This document shows positions 1 to 14,278 of a stretch of DNA of 64,000 bases, piece by piece. The DNA comes from Brienomyrus brachyistius. Taxonomy: Eukaryota > Chordata > Actinopteri > Osteoglossiformes > Mormyridae. The notes beneath the pieces were generated by a model. That model ran no database searches, had not been told where the DNA came from, and was given only the letters and a program-made list of their open reading frames with translations. The position numbers and the translations under genes are program-made. Numbering within the stretch: the stretch's first letter is position 1; each line of letters opens with the position of its first letter. The stretch is taken from NCBI RefSeq assembly GCF_023856365.1, contig NC_064551.1:14421027-14485026 (forward strand), given 5' to 3'.

Positions 1-27
1 TTGTCTACAGATCGTAACATAACAGTA

Positions 28-157
28 GAAAACCAGATCACCCGACCAACACTGGGAAAACCTGCAAAGTTCACACACATCCACAGACAGGGGTTGGGAT
101 TCAAACCTACATTGTGGAGGCATCTAGTAACAGCACTAGTCACTTAGCCACCAAGTT
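28..157 (-). repeat. DANA/V-SINE-like SINE fragment
   Basis: On the minus strand a tRNA-like head (GGTGGCTAAGTGACTAGTGC, then GGTTTGAATCCCAACC) is followed by a GTGTGTGAACTTTGCAGG segment. This corresponds to the body of the full-length SINE at 20 kb, but is much more diverged. Confidence 0.5.
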
Positions 158-248
158 AATCATTGCTGCAGTACAAAAACAAACACTTTATTCATAAATA
201 AATATATGATCCAAGCCCAATCTAGCAATCTAAGTAGAGAACCTATGC

Positions 249-312
249 ACAGTCACAGAGTACTCAACTGATTGGTTGAAACAAAATCCTGGTTTGGATT
301 TTTACGTTTTTT
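249..312. repeat. Half copy of an inverted-repeat element
   Basis: CACAGAGTA...GATTGGTTGAAACAAAATCC.GGT.TGGA.TTTTA matches one arm of the foldback element at 49656-49796. Only this arm is seen here. Confidence 0.45.
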
Positions 313-511
313 TACGTATTTTTCTGCTCAGAGTGGAAATAACATCATGCACAAATAATTACATCAGCCCCATTGGCAGGGATTATAGAAGAATGCTGGT
401 AATGCAGTCCAGTCCTGCCAGCAATGGGCAGCCTCTCGTCTACCTGAGCTGAAGCACCAGCCAGACTCTCTCCTTCTGCACTCCCCAGGCAGACCCCCTC
501 CCTCCCCTCTA

Positions 512-625
512 CATGGTTAGGGCTGGGTAGAGGTTAAGGTTGTCATAGTTAGCGTTAGCATTTTCCCCATAGAAATGAATGAGCGGGCCCTATAAAGATA
601 TGTTTACCCGACGTGTGTGTGGGAT
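512..625 (-). repeat. GT-associated interspersed repeat, copy 1
   Basis: The reverse complement (ATATCTTTATAGGGCCC..., CATTCATTTCTATGGGGAAAA, CAACCTTAACC, CAGCCCTAACC) aligns well to 55784-55880. A short GT stretch and then a 15-bp G run (627-641) lie at the end that carries a microsatellite in the other copies. Confidence 0.55.
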
Positions 626-3242
626 TGGGGGGGGGGGGGGGACCTACGACCCAAAACCTTAACTGTAGATTCCCAGGTTCAGAAATGCAGCATATAAAAT
701 CAGACAGAAGTCTCAGCTAACCAGACTGTTCAGCAGCATTCATAAGAACAACCCAGTGGTGCTTTTCCCAGTTTGCTCTTTATTTTCCAGCATGTTTCTT
801 TATTGCAAGGCCATGCCGCTGCATTGCTGTTAGCGTGCCGGTTTGCCTGCGACACCAACTTCTGCTGGTGGAGTAAACGGGCCAGGACACGGGCTGAGGA
901 CGGCCCTGGGCTGCTGCCGACCTCCCCGGCCACTCTGCAGCGCGCCCGGCACGATCCCCTCAGACTCCATCGCTGCTGGGCAGAGCCGTCGCTCAGAAAG
1001 CCACGCATGATAGCTCCTCTGCATCAAGCAGCATGGGCGGGGCCTGCCTAGCCCCCCCCCCCCGGCCCACAGGGTCAGGAAATGAAGATGCATCTGTGCA
1101 AACACATCAGCCATCCGCACCCCCCACCCAGCGGCACCTTTCATATATATCAACGCAGATTCACCCCGAGCTGCCAGTCAGCTGCCTGTGTAACGGCCAC
1201 CTCAGGCCCCGGCACTGGTGCCAGCAGCCTGTCACTGAATAAAACGTGACCCAATGCACGAGCACAGTGACATAGCTATGTAGGTTAAAGGAGAACACTA
1301 GTGCTTAGCATTTGTGCTTGTGTTAAAGCACAAAAAGAGGGAACAGTGGCCCGGAGCTGTGCAGGACAAGTCGAGGTTTTTCAGCATCAGGAGGGAAGTG
1401 ATTCAGCATTTCTGAGATACGTCGAGACCTCGATTCACCAGTGGGGGGCAGCAGTACAGTAGTTCTGGAGGGGCGTTTCCGGGTGATAGCGTCAACAAGG
1501 TCACCGTGGTTTAGCTTTCCCAAGTCTGCTTTTATAATTGATCACATGTCTGACAGTAAGCTCCGCGCACTAGTGAAACCAGAGGCGAATCACCGAAACG
1601 GCCTTCCTGCTACATAAGCTCACACCTGGAACTCCGCAGTTACAGCCAAACCCCCCAGTCCTCGGCGACGAGTCACCGGAGTCAGCGTGGCGCACAACCA
1701 CGCCACACATCCGCAATGTTCCACGGGAGTTGGCACGCTAATCCTGGCTTAGCACATTAGCAGAGATATGGTCTCGGCCGGGCCCGCTGTCCATTTCCAC
1801 TCTGCGGGGGCAGGTCACCTCACAGGTACGGTAAACTCGGGCCTGTACTCTGCCTTAACGACGCTAGATAAATTGTCTGTCGATAAAGGGGGAGTTACAG
1901 CAGCCTTCTCCAAGGAAGAGCTATAATCCAACAGAAGTAATTATAAAACACATTAGTGCGGGGTGGGGGTGGGCACTGGGGTTATTCCTATCCGTTCCTC
2001 CCCCTCCCCGGTACACCTGCCTAGTTCCTGACGCCCATCCGGACTCACCCCCCCCCCCCCCCCCCCCCCGGTTAACCCTGGCTGCCTGACAGCCATGCTT
2101 GAGTGACACTTTGCTGCTCTACCTTACCAAAGAAACTTAATTTATCTCGCTTTCTATCTGTCCCTCCCTGGCCTCCCATTCCGGAGTTCCGGAATCGGAA
2201 GACCCCACCCAATAAACTGATCGCCTCCCCTCTGGTCCCCACCGTCCCAGACGTGCACATTTTCTCCCGCCCGCACTTAGCCGAGAGCGGGATCGGCTTC
2301 CATCGGATGGGGCGCCTCACTGCGCTGCCCCGGCAGGACGCTGGTGGTAAGGAGCGCGGGGGCGCCTTCGCCGTTCGCGGTAACTACACTGACACCGGCA
2401 GTGCGGCTTGGGGTTTTCCAGACCAGGGCTGAGAATAAGCACAGATCGGTTCCTGGGGAGAAGCCTGCTTAGCGCCAGTCGTCCTGTGGAGTACCGTTTA
2501 AGGCAAATGAGGATGGGAGGGGCCCATGATCACTCGCGCAGGCTGGCAGGAAAAAAAGAAGAAGAAGATAATAACGTAAAGGGCAAAGTAATAAGAATGA
2601 CAGCGCACTAAAATAATGAAATACACTCTGGGGATACATAAAATAAAGTGTTGTCCAATTTGCAGCCATATTAAAAGCACTTCCAAAATCTGTCTGCAAA
2701 GATTAAGTTCTCCACTCCAGGGGATTAAATACAAAGACAGAGTCGTAAAATCATCCACAAAAAAAAAGTCCATGCATTTAGACATTTGTATTCAGGGTGC
2801 ATGCTGGGTAAAGCCACGCAGCATGGCGCAGGGGCTCCTGCTGATTGGTCGGGTTTGTCGGGGGGGGGGGCGCTATTGGAGGATGAAATGTGATCTTGCT
2901 CACGGGGGAGCCAGATGGATAGGGCCAGAGCGCCAAAGAGGATTAAACCAATTCGGTGGAATGGTGGGACGCAAAAACGGAATCATGGAAAAGCATATCT
3001 GCAAACTGCACATGGGACGGAGAGACTCCAGGTGACCTGCAGCAGTGCAACACAGCAGCAGGAGATGCGACCGGCACATGAAGCCAAGTAAAGGGAAACT
3101 GCAAATAAACATACGGACAAACTCAAGGGCAGAGAAAGCAGACGTTTGGAGAGGGGGGCAACAATTCCTGAGCGCAGGCATTCTCTGAGATCTGAAGGCG
3201 CCATCATCTGACATCAGGCCCGGCTCCTTAACCTTAAAGAGG

Positions 3243-3513
3243 GTGGAAAATAGCTCAGAGAACTGAGCCTCTGTGCCTGACCTCAGAAGGTTGCTAGTTC
3301 AAGCCACAGCCCCAATCCCCACACACGCATGGGCCCTTAATCCCCAGCTGCAGATGCACTGCGTGCTGCACTGTGACTGCGTATCTGCCCCCCACTCCCA
3401 CCCAAGCTTCCTCTCACCTGCCTGTGTGTTTCCTGTAGAGCTAGATGGGGTACACAAAGACAAGCTTTCTAATTTACCTGCACTTGTGCAAATGGCAAAG
3501 AAAGGATCTTCTT
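3243..3513 (+). repeat. tRNA-derived SINE, nearly complete
   Basis: The head has an A-box-like TAGCTCAGAGA and a B-box-like GCTAGTTCAAGCC. A pyrimidine-rich body (TCCTCTCACCTGCCTGTGTG) follows, and the tail is CACTTGTGCAAATGGCAAAG. This is a different SINE family from the one at 20 kb. No clear target-site duplication was found. Confidence 0.6.
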
Positions 3514-5407
3514 ACTCACGCCCACATTGTTATTTAACACTCTGCAATGCTGAAACGCCTGACCTCACTGAGGTAACTTTTCTTAAAGGGTCTCACACAG
3601 CTGCTTAGAAATTGAGAAGTGAAAGAAAATCATAGACCACCAGTCCCACCCCCAGTCACACCAGCCTGGGCCATCAGCACGACCTCCAGGTAATAAAGAC
3701 AAGTGCCAAAACCGAATGCTACGAAATAACGGAACATACAACGCTCATTTCTCGGGAGACGTGGGAGAACATGGGCACTTCCAGCCTCCATCGGACGTCT
3801 CGGACGTCATCTAACCCGGTTCCCAGCCGGGGTGCTAGGAGCGGGAGCAGAACCGGTGCGGACTGCCATGTAGCTAAACCACACCCTGCTGATCTCGCGC
3901 TGACCTCACACACTAGTACCGGCAGGCTGTATTACGGCAACCGCGCCCATCTGACTGGGACAAATGGAGAAACGGGAATGTGAGAAGGCGTGCGGCACAT
4001 GCTGTGACGTTTTGTCTGCTAACTCCCCCGATCATTCTGGCCGCAGTCCCATAATGCCATCACTGAAAAAAAGCTTTAGTGAAATATAAATGCACAGTCA
4101 TGCCAAGGTACCACAGAGGAGGGCAAGGTTGTTCATCACTGTGGTACCACAGCTCATTAATGCTCCTCTCAGTCAGCACCCCCCCCTCCACGCCCCGGGT
4201 GTAGTGTGAGAAATCGAACTGAATAGCTGTCCCTAATGGGAGGAACAGGAGTGCTCTTAGACGCGCTGTCGCTTATATAAACTTGCTTCAAAAGCCCCCG
4301 GGCGGGGAAGTGGTTTTTGTTTCGCACTGAAACATCTCTGCTGGCACACGCCGCCGTGGAAAGTCGCCATCTAAGATAAGAGCAGCACCACTATTTTTGG
4401 AACCCGGGTGTGAAATGGCATCATTTCCTGTGTCGATTTTAAGATAATGCATGATTTTAGCTGGAGAATTTGTATTAGCGCTGTTTGATTTTGAGTGGCA
4501 GTATTTTTTTCAGAATGAGCTTGTATATGTTTTTCTTTTTTTCGTTTTTTTTTTCAGGTTGACCGTCAGCTGTCCTGGGTTCGTCTTGCAAAACTTAGCT
4601 TAGCACAGGTCAGCGCTGGGGTGGGAATTTCCTGGGGGTGTGGTCTGGCTGCCTGTCCCGGCAGCAGAGACATAATCTCGGGGCAAGATCAGGAAACACT
4701 AATTATGTTGCAGCAGGTTTTGGGATGAGGTAGGACCTGGGGGGGTGGGGGGAGGGGGGCTAATTATTGTGTGAACACGGGTCACGTCCCTTAGAATCAG
4801 CTGTCAAAATGAGATGGCTGTAAAACACCCCCCACTGGTACCCATAAGAGAGTAACGTATTATAAAAATAACATCCCTCCAAAAAAGGTATGATAAAACT
4901 CCATCAGATGATGGAAATCAACCATGATTTGCACATTCAGTCTCTCCTGGGTCTCCAGATTAGTCCTGGTGCAGCAAAAGCTTAACCCAGCAATCTGCCC
5001 CATAATAAACAATTCAACCTTTTAACAAGGGCAAATTACTCATCATAAACAATCAAGCCATTTATGGGCATGAATTTCCATACAAGAGGCACACTTGGGT
5101 ACCATAAGCAAAACCATTATCTTTACAGTTACAATGAGCAATCACAGTGCTTACAGAGGCCAGACACAGTGTAAAACAGGAAGCTTTCAGCCTGGTTCAT
5201 CTGCTAGGAAATAAACTGGACAAGCCAAAGTGAAGACACGGGAAAAATAACACAGCCTTTCACAAGATGAGAATGGAATGATTTCCAAATTGGTTCACAC
5301 AGATTGGGTTATTATCCACAGATGAAGGTTTGCAATAGTCGCCAAAACAAAACATGCATTTATGAACCTCCCAATCTATTTTCACATTGTGACAGGGGTC
5401 CATGTTT

Positions 5408-5409
<2 letters not shown>

Positions 5410-5445
<36 letters not shown>

Positions 5446-5465
5446 GGGAGTGAGAGAGAGAGAGG
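5410..5465. repeat. (GA)n microsatellite
   Basis: About 15 perfect GA units are followed by an interrupted AAAGGGGGAGTGAGAGAG stretch. Confidence 0.95.
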
Positions 5466-6439
5466 CTGTCTTCCTATTAAGAACTTCTCAAATTTAACAT
5501 CTATCTAAGAATAGCTGTAATAAACATGACGAGCTTAGAAAATCATAGCTTCTCTGTTTCTTGTATTCAAGGAGCAATTTATAGTTCTGCTCTCTTTTCT
5601 TTTCCTTTTCTTTTATGTTATACATGCATGCCCATTTACTCAGTCCTTCTGGCGGGACAGCCACAGGACCGGGACAGTGCTGTGGGGAGGCAGCACACTG
5701 CCTGGCTGCTGACCTACTACCACAAAGCCACACCGCTGATCGCCACTAATGAAACCTTAAAATGACGCGGCTTCCATCGGGCGACATCTCACTTGCAGGA
5801 ATCCATCTTCATCGCAATCGAGGTTGCGCGTATCTAGAGCGGAAACGCTTGGAAATGCGGGACGCCCTCGTGCTGAAACGGTCGCATTTACGGCTCTGCT
5901 CCCCGAGCAACCGCCCCCCCCCCTCCCCAAACAAAGCCCCCCTCTCACATGTGGTCCCTGGAGCGTGCGCCAGCCCTCTCATTTTCAGTGGCCTCCAGAC
6001 AGAACCCATTTTTTTGGCTTCGTCCTTCATGGGTTGATAAGCGCAGAGTCGGGACGCCTCGATCCTTCTTTTTTCCACACGGAAACCCCATTAACATTCC
6101 TGACCATACACATCAGAGAAAGCTGCCAATCCCGCTAAAGTGGAGCGGCAGGTAAGGGATGGGGCCGCTCCCCCCACGGAGTCAGGGGGCCCGGCACTCT
6201 ATATATTCGCCTATAGAGCACCAGCTACTAACTCTGGGGGACCCAGATGTTAGAGAAGTGCAGTTCTGCACGCATGATCTACAAATTCAGCAAGTGGTCT
6301 GTCGCATGATATAGTGGGGAGGGGGGTGTGGAGTGGGTCTGACCACAGCGACAAGACCCTGCTTTCCTTCCTTCCTTCTGCCTCTGCCATTTCTAAACAG
6401 TGTGTGTATGTGTTTGTGTGTGTATCTGTATGCCCCGGC

Positions 6440-6562
6440 ATTGACCGGCATCCCGTCCGGGGTGCCCCCCCCCCCCCCCCCGTAATGCCCCGAGCTTCTT
6501 GCTACAGGCTCATGTTGACCCTGTAATGGATTAGCAGTTCGGAAGTTGGCTGGATGGGTCTT
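6440..6562 (+). repeat. SINE 3' portion, interrupted by poly-C
   Basis: ATTGACCGGCATCCCGTCCGG and, after a 17-bp C run, ACCCTGTAATGGATTAGCAG...GGCTGGATGGG match the 3' end of fish SINEs (ACTGGCATCCCGTCC...ATGGATAAGCGG...GGATGG). Confidence 0.5.
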
Positions 6563-8091
6563 TTAATAAGATAATGCCTATCATTCCTTTGTCTGAGAAG
6601 CTGTCTTTCTTATGTATTAGGTTAGAATTTTTGTATTACTTATAAATCTATTCAGAAAATATCTAACAGGAAGCTTTGGGCATTTTAATGCTATGAAACA
6701 GAAAAAGAAATATCTTTACGATGTTATTCTGCTTTGTTCCATAACTCTGCCCTTAAGCATTCCAAACGGAACATGCTAGTTAGTCCAAACTTCTACTATA
6801 CAGTTAGTACACCTCAGCCATAGAAGGAGTTGAAAAGTATCACCGTAAAGTAGTGTAGTGGTGAGGCACCAAGAACCAAAGCGAGTTCAGTGGTATATTG
6901 CGATTCATCTTAAACTGCAATTAATAAATGTGGTTTAATTAACAATCTAAATACATGGATATGGCCACAACCAGTACTAATATATAGGGGACACGTGTTT
7001 AATGTATGGCATTTTTGGCCTATAGTGAGATTCAGCCTAATGTGTTTCTTTTTCTTCATATTAAATAAACACAGCGAATTATCGTGTAGCTATTTTTAAC
7101 TAATCTTGTAGTCGGCTACCATTCATCACGAGACTGAACGTGGAACCATGACACGCCAGCAAAACCCTTTTTTTAACCAAATGACCTGTGGATTACATTT
7201 ACACAATGTATTCGGGAGCTTTGTCATGCACTGTATGTGAATATCCTTCTTGCCTTCTATCTGCCAATTCCCCGGCACCATCTGAATACAGAAAACCACA
7301 CTCAGCAGGCAGAAAGCTTGGTGGAGGCATTATGCATAACGGAGGGAGAGGCTGCAAATAGTTTAATGCGTGTTTCTGAAATCCTGGGGGACAGACTTGT
7401 TTGGGATTGTATGTACCAACACACCACATGATTAATGATGTTTGTTTGGACTGTTACGAAATTGTGGTTTGGATGCTGCCTCACATTACTATCTACAGTA
7501 CATCTAATCTCCCAGTGTATTTTCAATACATATTAAGAGTATTTAAATAAAAAAATAATCAAATAGAGATATAAAATATTGTCAATAATAATCATTCTAA
7601 ATAACAATCAGATTTTGCTTTTTGCCAGTGAAAACCTGACTATTAAGGTCCACTGGCACACAGTGGGTCTCCAGGTCACAGTTAAAAAATTTGTGCAATT
7701 CAATTTAGAAATTGAATCCTGCCTGTAAACAAAGACTCTCTGGATGTCTGTATGCAGCACTACCAGAAGCTGCAAGGACCCCAGATCTCAGGACCACAGT
7801 GAAAAGACCCGTTTCCGCACTGACCAGACAGTAAAGGTCCACTGGCATTACGTCAGTGGGCTGCCGATCAGCACAATCTATGCATCCCACTCTGAATGCC
7901 TATTACCTTTCAGGTTGCCTCACTGAACAGTCAAAGGCCAGGGTTACTTGTGCCATTTTGATCGTCACATAGGGGAGTCCCCAGCCAGCGGGATGCAGTT
8001 CGGTGCTTCGGCAAACGGCTTCTCTCCCCGTTGTGCATCATTTGGATCATGACTGTTCACTCTAACTTCCTGTTCATTCCATAGACTACAG

Positions 8092-8350
8092 CAGTGTTTC
8101 TCAACCAGGTCCTCGGGGGGCTGCCAGCGATTCGCGTTTTTGCTCCCTCCCTGGCTCCCTACCAGACAGTTCAGGATTTTGCTCATCCCGGTGAGCACAC
8201 ATTTAATAAATTTAGCACTTTTCATTAAAAAAAAAACTAAAAAATAAACAAAAGACATTGAAAAAAGGTGTGGCTTGAAAATATATATCACTTATTTCTA
8301 GAAATTATCCCCAAACCCACCGTGTTCCACGCACCAGAGGTCGGGAACTC
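8092..8350. repeat. Possible hAT-type non-autonomous element
   Basis: CAGTGTTTCTCAACCAGGTC at 8092 is a typical start of many vertebrate hAT-derived repeats. No matching inverted terminus is seen at the other end; ACCAGAGGTCGGGAACTCTTG near 8335 is at best a weak candidate. Confidence 0.28.
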
Positions 8351-11300
8351 TTGACATAGACCCAGACGGCGCCCCCTATCTTTAAATGAGGTATTTGAAT
8401 ACTGGCACTCAAGGTGCAGTGACGTCCGCCGTGGCTCTGGATCCGTTACAGGAATTAAGCGTGGCATGAATCTCAGCCGTGCAGGGGGGCCACACTAGAC
8501 TCAGCTGGCCTGGCTTCACCGCTTAAACACGAAGGTCGTTCAGGTCAGACAAAGAAAAGGGCAATAAAATTAGACTCAGTTGCAAATACCGAGTGGAAGT
8601 CAGCAAATGAAAAAGAGGCATTTCAGCCTGTTGGATGATGCTCTGCTTTATTCTACACGTTGGCTTGGGGCTCGGAGCAGGCGGGGCCGGACTGAATGAG
8701 CAACGTTGTCTTATGAAAGACGCACTGATGTGTTCCTCTGTTTTTCATCACTAATCGTTAATTAATCATAATGAGCACTTATTTCAAAATGCTCCAGCCC
8801 TAACATCCGACAGCACCGCCAAATCAAACCCTGAAAGGGAACATGGGGAATTCATGAGAAGATTATGGGCACAGATCTGTTAGCAGTGCTATTGTGGATG
8901 ACTGAAGAAGCTGATCAAAGGAGCCGGGCGAATCTCAAGGCGATCTGCGAATAATTAGTTTTTTAAGCATGTTTATAATATGTAGGTTGCTATTTGGGAA
9001 TGAGCTGTTTGTGAACAGTGACCAGTACTGAGCGTTCCAGGCCTTTCCAGTACAGGACAAGCTTGCAGTGTGGGGGAGGGTCGCACTGCCGGAAGGGGGC
9101 GGGGGGGCAGGGAGGTGCTGAGAATGTCGCTCTAGCGGGTTATCGCAGAAACAAAGGACTAGGGAGAGGTCCAAACCGGCAAAGATGAATGACAGGCCCT
9201 AAATGAAATGTCACTCTCGGTAATGGGAAAAATGGACACCGGGATGCAGGGACCCTGGAATTTCAAAGCATGCTCTCCGCCAGCCCCCACAGGGAGTGAG
9301 GCACTACGAGCACAATTCACTGCCTCCCCGGCGTTAGCATTAAGGAATGGCACTGAATAGTCCACATCTTTCCACCCGGCTGTCAAAGATGTGTGTTAAA
9401 ACACAACGTTGGCCGGATCCCCCTGCTTCTTCTCCGGATGCGGTCGCACAGTACGATGCCACACGGCGCCTTAATGCAGGAACTCGTCACAGAACTTAAT
9501 GCTACGCGGTAGCAGTAGCCGCTGCGCTATACCAAACGGACAGCACAATCACCGACATACACCCAGTGTTAACAAAATGTCTGATTTCTCTTACAGCGAA
9601 AACATTTCTGATATATACAGTGACTTCTGCAATACATTTATAACATGGTATAGAATGTAGTAAGAAAGCATTGGGCCATATTTTTGCTCTTTTTAAATAA
9701 ATTATATACTTCAACGGAGATACATTTTTAACTTGGGGCAAATAATGCTTCCTTTTTTGCAGTTAAGGGATAAAAATGTAATGGAAGCATTTCGACGGTT
9801 TTGAAGTTCCCTGTGCCATTAGGGAGGGTCTGAGTCGGCTCCACTTTCCCTGGGGTATACAAAGGAGGGTCAAATGCATCTGAAATCCATTTTCATCAGT
9901 GAGATGAAAGGCAGGCAACTTGCTGGAGAGAGCACAGCAAAGGTGACTGACCTCTGGGGATGGACACAGAAGGAAATAGTTAAATGTACATAAAGTAAAT
10001 GGCTACCTCTTTGGGGAACAATAAGAAGGTCGTTTAAATTAGCTAAACAGCTTTTGCAGTTGCAGTCTAATGAGGCAAGTTTTTTGGGTTATAGACACAA
10101 TGACTGTTTAGGGTGAAATGTACATTGGAAACGATCTCATACCTACTGTAAATTGTTGCTAAGGACCTGTGTTGTTTTGGGTTGTTTTCTATCCATCGGT
10201 CTCGAGGTTCTCACAAAACCAGATCGAATCACTCATCTCACCCAAGCTGAACTCCTGCAGGTCAGCCAAGGCAATTTAGCTAAAAAATACTTTTTTCCCC
10301 ATCAGCCACCGGGCCTGAAATCTACAAAAGGACCTTCCAGCAGGACGACATGTATCAAAATCAACCTGAACCACAAAATCGGGCCTTATTCTTCAGATCT
10401 AAAACAAAGATGGATGCTTACAAATGTAATTCCTGCAAAAATGAGCATTTTGTGTCAGGAGAACATCACTGGTCACCTTGGTTTCTCTGCCGGCTCTTTT
10501 GCACTGTGCTCCACAACTATTAGAGCTCAAGCAAGGGAACAGCATGCTTCATTTAATGACATTAATTAATCCCCTTCCTGTTTTAATGAGCCACCAAATC
10601 ACTCAAATAGTAATCACACTGAAGCAGAAAAAGAAGTAGCTCACAGTGATGTCATTCAACAAGCTTTGTTTTAAAAAAAAAATTGAGCTGAGAATAGGTG
10701 CCACAGAACATTGGTGACAAGATCACATTGAAATCACAATGATAAAAATCAGATAGCTTTTTTTGATATGCATCATTAACAAATGTTAAGTAAATTGAAT
10801 ATAAAATTATATACTGTACTCTGATTTGGGTACATATGAATGGTTTGTAGTAAAAAAAAAATAAACATGTAGTGGAGGTGTGTATGCCCTCTTGCACACA
10901 CACGCACATACACGTTTCATGCTAAAGTATGAACGATTTGCATTGCATATAGCAGAAGGCCTAAATAGCGTCTGGTACATATTTAGGTTAGTCCTGCATA
11001 TAATGCTATGCTGCTACGCTAACAGAAGAAATTTCAATGAACTCTTGTGATAAGTAAGGACAGACAGCTGAATGACTGGGATAGATTACAAATGATTTCG
11101 CTTTCTCTACGTTAAGATAACATCAGTTTCTTCTTGGAAGTCTGAACAGAGAATCTGATAAGATAATGTGCCCCTTCCTTCTAATTATGGGCAACGTTTA
11201 ATGACGATAACCATTAATTAATATCTATCTCGGTTCTGATGCGTAAAAATACATCTCTACCCTCATTCTTATCTGCTTTAATAGAATAGCGTCAAATGCT

Positions 11301-12226
11301 GTCACCAAACCTTTACTACTGTACTACATTATAGTATGCATTTTACCAATAAAAAAACTCCTTTCGGTACATGTTCGACATTTAGTGTGAATGCTTTTAC
11401 GCGCACTCTTACTGTGTGAAAAGACTTGGACGGGAATGAAATTTACAAGATGATGCCCCCATTTCCTCCCGCCTGGTAATTAAGGCAAACTCGAACCATC
11501 TCTCCATCATCATCTTCTTGTTTATAGCGTGTTTTATAATTACTTTCGGTGGACATTATCTTTCAAACGCTGAACCCTGAGACAAGACGGGCAGCACCCT
11601 CCCGTCCTGGCTACACCGAGTCCCACCATGTGATTAAGGGTACGTCACTTTTTATAAGCATATGAAGGTATGATCTCTGTAGCTTGTCTTTATAGATATT
11701 AAAATGCAAAGTGACAGAGGAGCTCTCCACGGAGGTGGATATCTTAGTTTCGACTTCACTGTAGAAACCTTAACCCCAGAGGGAAAGAAAAGCACTAACA
11801 CAGGATTAGCATGTACGTCTACATCTCGGTAATTCTGCATAGTTAAATACCACTGCCAAACAGGCTCTGTGTGAGTTCTTAAATTATATGCTTTCGCCAA
11901 TGTGCATTTCAAATTAGACTGAGAATTTAAAAAAGGCAGCTCCGAGTTCCTCTAAGTAAACATCATTTGAGGAATATAAATAAATACACAAGTAGGTAAA
12001 TATACAAACACACAAATCTATCAATCAATAATGTTTGGAATTTTTTATTTATACCATTTTTTTTCCAAATGTAATACAGCCAACCGACTGTAATTCTCCT
12101 GAATAGCAGTGAGTGCATTTCACATTGAAGTAGAGATTTCCTGAGTCAATCTGTATGCAAAGGCTTCAGAGGGCTGCTATGAACAATTTATGGTAATGTT
12201 CAGTTCAGTGTTCAAACAAAGAGTAC

Positions 12227-12833
12227 AGGGTAGAGGACACCCATTGAAAACATGCGGTACAGGGAAGAGTACAACCCACTCCAAACACAGAGTAGGGATC
12301 AGGGGACACCTAAAAAAAATGGGACACAAGGTAGGGGACACCTTCAGGAAAAACGGGGTACAGGGCAGGGGACACCTACAGGAAACGCGGAGTACAGGGT
12401 AGGGGACACCTACAGGTAACACGTGGTACAGGGCAGGGTACACTTACAGGAAACACAGGGTACAGGGAAAAAGACGCCTACAGGAAACATGAGGTACAGG
12501 ACCGGGGACACCTACAGGAAACGCGAGGTACAGGACAGGGGACACCTACAGTACACTCGTGGTACAGGACAGGGGATAAGTACAGGAAACACACAGTAAA
12601 CAGCAGGGGGCACTTACAGGAAACATGGGGTTCAGGACAGGAGACACCTACTGTACAGTACACTCATGGTACAGGCTAGGGGACATGTTCAGGAAACACA
12701 GGGTACAGGGAAGGGGACACCTACAGTACACTTGAAGTACAAGACAGGGGACACCTACAGGAAACATGGGATACAGGACAGGGACACCTACAGGAAACAT
12801 GGGGTACAGGGGAGGGGACACCCACAGAAAACA
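12227..12833. repeat. 34-bp minisatellite, about 18 units
   Basis: Diverged tandem copies of a unit like AGGGGACACCTACAGGAAAC plus a GGGGTACAGG segment fill about 600 bp. Some units are shortened. Because 34 is not a multiple of three, open frames here (for example 12177-12443 minus) are by-products of the repeat. Confidence 0.92.
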
Positions 12834-14220
12834 CAAGGAAAATAGCAGCGTTAATAATATTAACGTCAGGTTAAAACTTTTCTTAATAACCAAAAACAAA
12901 ATGAAACCTGAACAATTTAAAAATGCTTCTTAACAGCCTCAATCCGGGGATTCTTTATAATGCTTTATTAAAACATGGATAGGATATTCTGGTTACGGTA
13001 TGAAAATAAATCGGCCGAAGACTACTTTGGTGACAAAATTCAGGAAAAAATAGATCAAGACCCAGTTTCTACTCAGATGTTTCAGTAGAATAACAAGGAA
13101 AAAACATGTTCTATTTCTGTCTTTTTTATTCCTGAAAAGAACAAAGATTTCTATAACAGGCTCTCATTTGACTCATTAATCATATTGCACGTAGGCTACA
13201 CAGTTTGTTCCGTCTAATCAAAACTTATTGCCCAATAAGGGGTATTTATTCCAAGCGCGTAATATGGATTCTAACGAAACTTTAAGGAAAATCATCCTCC
13301 ACATGGTTTAATTAACTTGTTACACAAGAAAAAAAACATTTCCCTTTAAAACCTTGGAGTGCTGGAAAACAGGGTCACCTTCACTTTCGGGAATTAACGG
13401 TCCTTTTATCCGAAGTGGCAGGACACTTTTCTAGCGCAGATTCCATGCTGAGTGTATTTATTATTATTAATATTTATTTATTTGTTTTTATTTTAAGATA
13501 TGCACAGTTATGAAGCTTAATGCACGGACCCGAAGCTTAACGATCGGACACACACCGACAAGAAAGCAGAGGGCTGCTGTGACACAGCAAGATGGATGGA
13601 GCGCTCATTCTGAACGGCAGTCCTCTTCTATATAAAAAACACCGCGTGAGGAAATACTCAGAACCACGCTGTCAAACACTGACAATGAGGAGGATACCGC
13701 CTCTCTTATCGCTTTTTTTCACTAAGGACAGTGCACAAGTGAAGTATTGAGCAAACGCACACGTTCCACACAAATCCGAAAAAAGTATTCAAATGATTAA
13801 AATCAAAAATGAAAAGAAAAATGGCTCATTAAATATATTAAACTGCAGACAGTCACGAAAAATACATACACGATACATAAAAACTAAATTTAAATTAACT
13901 GGATTTAGACGTACATTTTGTTACAGTATATTGCGATGATTTTGTTAAGTTTCTGTGGCGATATGCAGGAATTCATTCATCATTCAGTTGCAGAAGCAGA
14001 ATGTAATTACATCAAACAAAAATCTATCGCGAATACATGGTTCACTCCCCTCCCTATGCAGTGTTTCAGGTACTAAGGCCCCCAGTGAATGACCTGCTCC
14101 AACATGCATATTTAATGGATTCTTCAGACGAATAACATTTTGACAGCCCCTTTTGATCAGCTGACTTTGGGTTTATCCTGAGTTCAAGCTCTCTGGTCAG
14201 GAAAACATTGCGACATAAAT

Positions 14221-14278
14221 GATGGAATGCGCAATAAGAATAACAATAATGATGACGATGATGACGATGATGATGAAT
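14221..14278. repeat. AAT/GATGAC-type simple repeat
   Basis: A trinucleotide-type simple repeat of AATAAGAATAACAATAATGATGACGATGATGACGATGAT pattern. Confidence 0.8.

Noticed and set aside
10153..10569. 138-codon plus-strand frame with a hydrophobic start
   Set aside because: No recognisable domain, no splice context, lies inside the neurexin intron; looks like a chance frame.
12177..12899. Several minus-strand frames with repeated cysteine/proline peptides
   Set aside because: They are translations of the 34-bp minisatellite in three frames, not a repeat protein.
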